The notes under the pieces were generated by a model. It saw only the letters and a program-made list of their open reading frames with translations. It was not told where the DNA came from and ran no database searches. Of a stretch of 64,000 nucleotides of DNA, positions 62,794-64,000 are shown one piece after another. The DNA lies in NCBI RefSeq assembly GCF_002205635.1, contig NZ_NISJ01000014.1:1-64000 (forward strand), written 5' to 3'. The number at the start of each line of letters is the position of its first letter. The first letter of the stretch is position 1. Source of the DNA: Sphingopyxis witflariensis. Its GTDB lineage: Bacteria; Pseudomonadota; Alphaproteobacteria; Sphingomonadales; Sphingomonadaceae. A program made the translations under genes and the position numbers.

Positions 62794-64000
62794 TCACGAG
62801 CCGTCCGCGCATAGCGTGGCGCGAGTGAGCAGATAGTCGCGCTCACGGTCGTTCCCCGCCAGCACCGCTGCCGCAGCGAATGCCTCTCCTGCTTCGGCCA
62901 GGCGCCCGGCGCGAAACAGAAAGTCGCCCCGCGCGGCGGGCAACGGCGCATAGTTTCGCAGCGCGGCCGCGTCGGCAATCCCATCGACGAGCCGCAGTCC
63001 GGCCTCGGGGCCGAACGCCATGCTGTGCGCGACCGCGCGGTTGAGCTCCACCACAGGAGACGGCATCACCTGCTCCAACCGGTCATAGAGCGCCGCAATC
63101 CGCACCCAGTCGGTGTCCCTGGATCGCCGGGCCCTTGCGTGGCACGCGCCCAGCGCCGCCTGCAAAACATAGGGGCCATCGGCACCGCCCAATGCCTCGG
63201 CACGGTCCAGCGCGTTCAGCCCACGGCGGATCAGCAGCTGGTCCCAGCGCGCGCGGTTCTGCTCGGTCAGCGGAACGAACCCACCGTCAGGGCCAGTGCG
63301 CGCCGCCAACCGCGAGGCCTGAATCTCCATCAATGCAAGCAACCCCAACACCTCGGGCTCCTCCGGCATCAAAGCGGCAAGGATACGCCCCAGCCGCTGC
63401 GCCTCGGCGCACAGCGGTGGCCGGACCAGCGATGGCCCCGCGGTCGCGGAATAACCCTCGTTGAAGATCAGATAGACGACCTCGAGCACAGAACCCAGCC
63501 GCGCCGCCAGTTCGCCCCCGCGCGGCACCGCAAATGCAACCCCGGCCTTGGCGATCGCCCTCTTCGCCCGCACGATCCGCTGCGCAATCGTCGCCTCGTT
63601 CGACAGAAAAGCACGCGCGATCTCCTCGGTCGTCAGTCCGCCAACCAACCGCAGCGTCAGCGCGGCGCGCGCTTCGGGCGAAATCACGGGATGACATGCG
63701 GCAAAGATCAGCCCAAGCAGTTCGTCACCCAGTTCATTGTCCAGCGCCGCTTCGATCGTCTCTGCGCTCATGTCGTGCGCCCCATCGAGGTCGCGGACGA
63801 TTTCGGCATGTTTTCGCGTTCGCATCATATCGCGGCGAAAACCATCGATGGCGCGCCGCTTTGCCGTCGCCAGCAACCAGGCACCCGGTTTGTCGGGGAC
63901 ACCACTTTCTGGCCATTCAGTAAGCGCCGTGAGCAGTGCGTCCTGCGCCAGTTCTTCGGCACGATCGACGTCGCGCGTCGAGCGCGCCAGCGCCGCAATC
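62794..64000 (-). CDS. ECF RNA polymerase sigma factor with DUF6596 C-terminal extension (5' end outside window)
   Basis: At least 401 residues. The frame runs to the window edge with coherent sigma-2 sequence (AEELAQDALLTALTEWPESGVPDKPGAWLLATAKRRAID), so the Met at 63876 is internal. Sigma-4 follows (LTLRLVGGLTTEEIARAFLSNEATIAQRIVRAKRAIA). The last ~230 residues form the DUF6596/TPR-like extension (VLEVVYLIFNEGYSATAGPSLVRP, PVVELNRAVAHSMAFGPEAGL). This architecture is ECF42-like. Such factors usually have a YCII/DGPF-domain gene beside them, which would lie past base 64000. Confidence 0.9.
   Translation of the reverse strand, partial: IAALARSTRDVDRAEELAQDALLTALTEWPESGVPDKPGAWLLATAKRRAIDGFRRDMMRTRKHAEIVRDLDGAHDMSAETIEAALDNELGDELLGLIFAACHPVISPEARAALTLRLVGGLTTEEIARAFLSNEATIAQRIVRAKRAIAKAGVAFAVPRGGELAARLGSVLEVVYLIFNEGYSATAGPSLVRPPLCAEAQRLGRILAALMPEEPEVLGLLALMEIQASRLAARTGPDGGFVPLTEQNRARWDQLLIRRGLNALDRAEALGGADGPYVLQAALGACHARARRSRDTDWVRIAALYDRLEQVMPSPVVELNRAVAHSMAFGPEAGLRLVDGIADAAALRNYAPLPAARGDFLFRAGRLAEAGEAFAAAAVLAGNDRERDYLLTRATLCADGS

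Overview
The window is chromosomal DNA from an alphaproteobacterium, very probably a sphingomonad close to Sphingopyxis. It is GC-rich and densely packed with many ATGA stop/start overlaps. It carries sphingomonad-type proteins (an NDUFAF7/MidA-like methyltransferase, an Mla-type lipid ABC operon, DUF2292 beside a TonB-dependent receptor, a short CorC, a type-2 LeuA) and several families of dispersed GC-rich palindromic repeats. Assignment to genus is inference from these protein and repeat patterns, not from a marker search.

Layout. 1-0.6 kb: tail of an IS5-family transposase and a small tail-anchored unknown protein. 0.6-5.3 kb (minus): cyclopropane fatty acid synthase, a Tat-lipoprotein molybdopterin oxidoreductase with its cytochrome b partner, and an acyl-CoA ligase. 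5.4-8.6 kb (plus): an overlapping run of lgt, a MidA-like methyltransferase, a GNAT acetyltransferase and pgeF. 8.6-12.2 kb: an anion transporter, a cystathionine synthase-like PLP enzyme and a HAD phosphatase. 12.2-15.8 kb: an mlaE-F-D-lipoprotein phospholipid transport operon whose permease carries an N-terminal STAS-like (MlaB-type) domain. 16.0-24.4 kb: sugE, a DUF3857/transglutaminase/TPR protein, a divergent tetR and YciB-like pair with a palindromic operator, katG and a 52-residue Q/E-rich protein. 24.6-32.2 kb: TonB receptor, DUF2292 protein, nitronate monooxygenase, a lipoprotein, ptsP and a GFA protein. 32.6-42.2 kb (minus): serine hydrolase, MmcQ/YjbR, rarA, glycosyltransferase, corC, ybeY, a class A PBP, DUF2200 and serB. 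miaA diverges from serB with overlapping start codons.

43-55 kb is largely biosynthetic: ilvB-ilvH-ilvC for branched-chain amino acids, bioF-bioD-bioA for biotin, and leuA. leuA is preceded by a 16-codon ORF with four consecutive Leu codons and overlapping complementary segments, which reads as a leucine attenuator.

56.3-58.3 kb is a visibly AT-richer island with a three-gene set: a dual-OB-like (DuOB) protein and two different DUF488 proteins. The DuOB gene has an in-frame TGA at codon 22, where the family is expected to have glycine. This set is the best candidate in the window for an uncharacterised, possibly decaying, nucleic-acid-related system.

58.3-64 kb: an HTH-like protein, a patatin phospholipase, a small membrane-anchored protein, and a minus-strand stress-type cluster (DUF1801, a two-helix membrane protein, an ArsR-AHSA1 pair, and an ECF sigma factor of the DUF6596 type cut by the window end). 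No rRNA, tRNA or CRISPR array was recognised.
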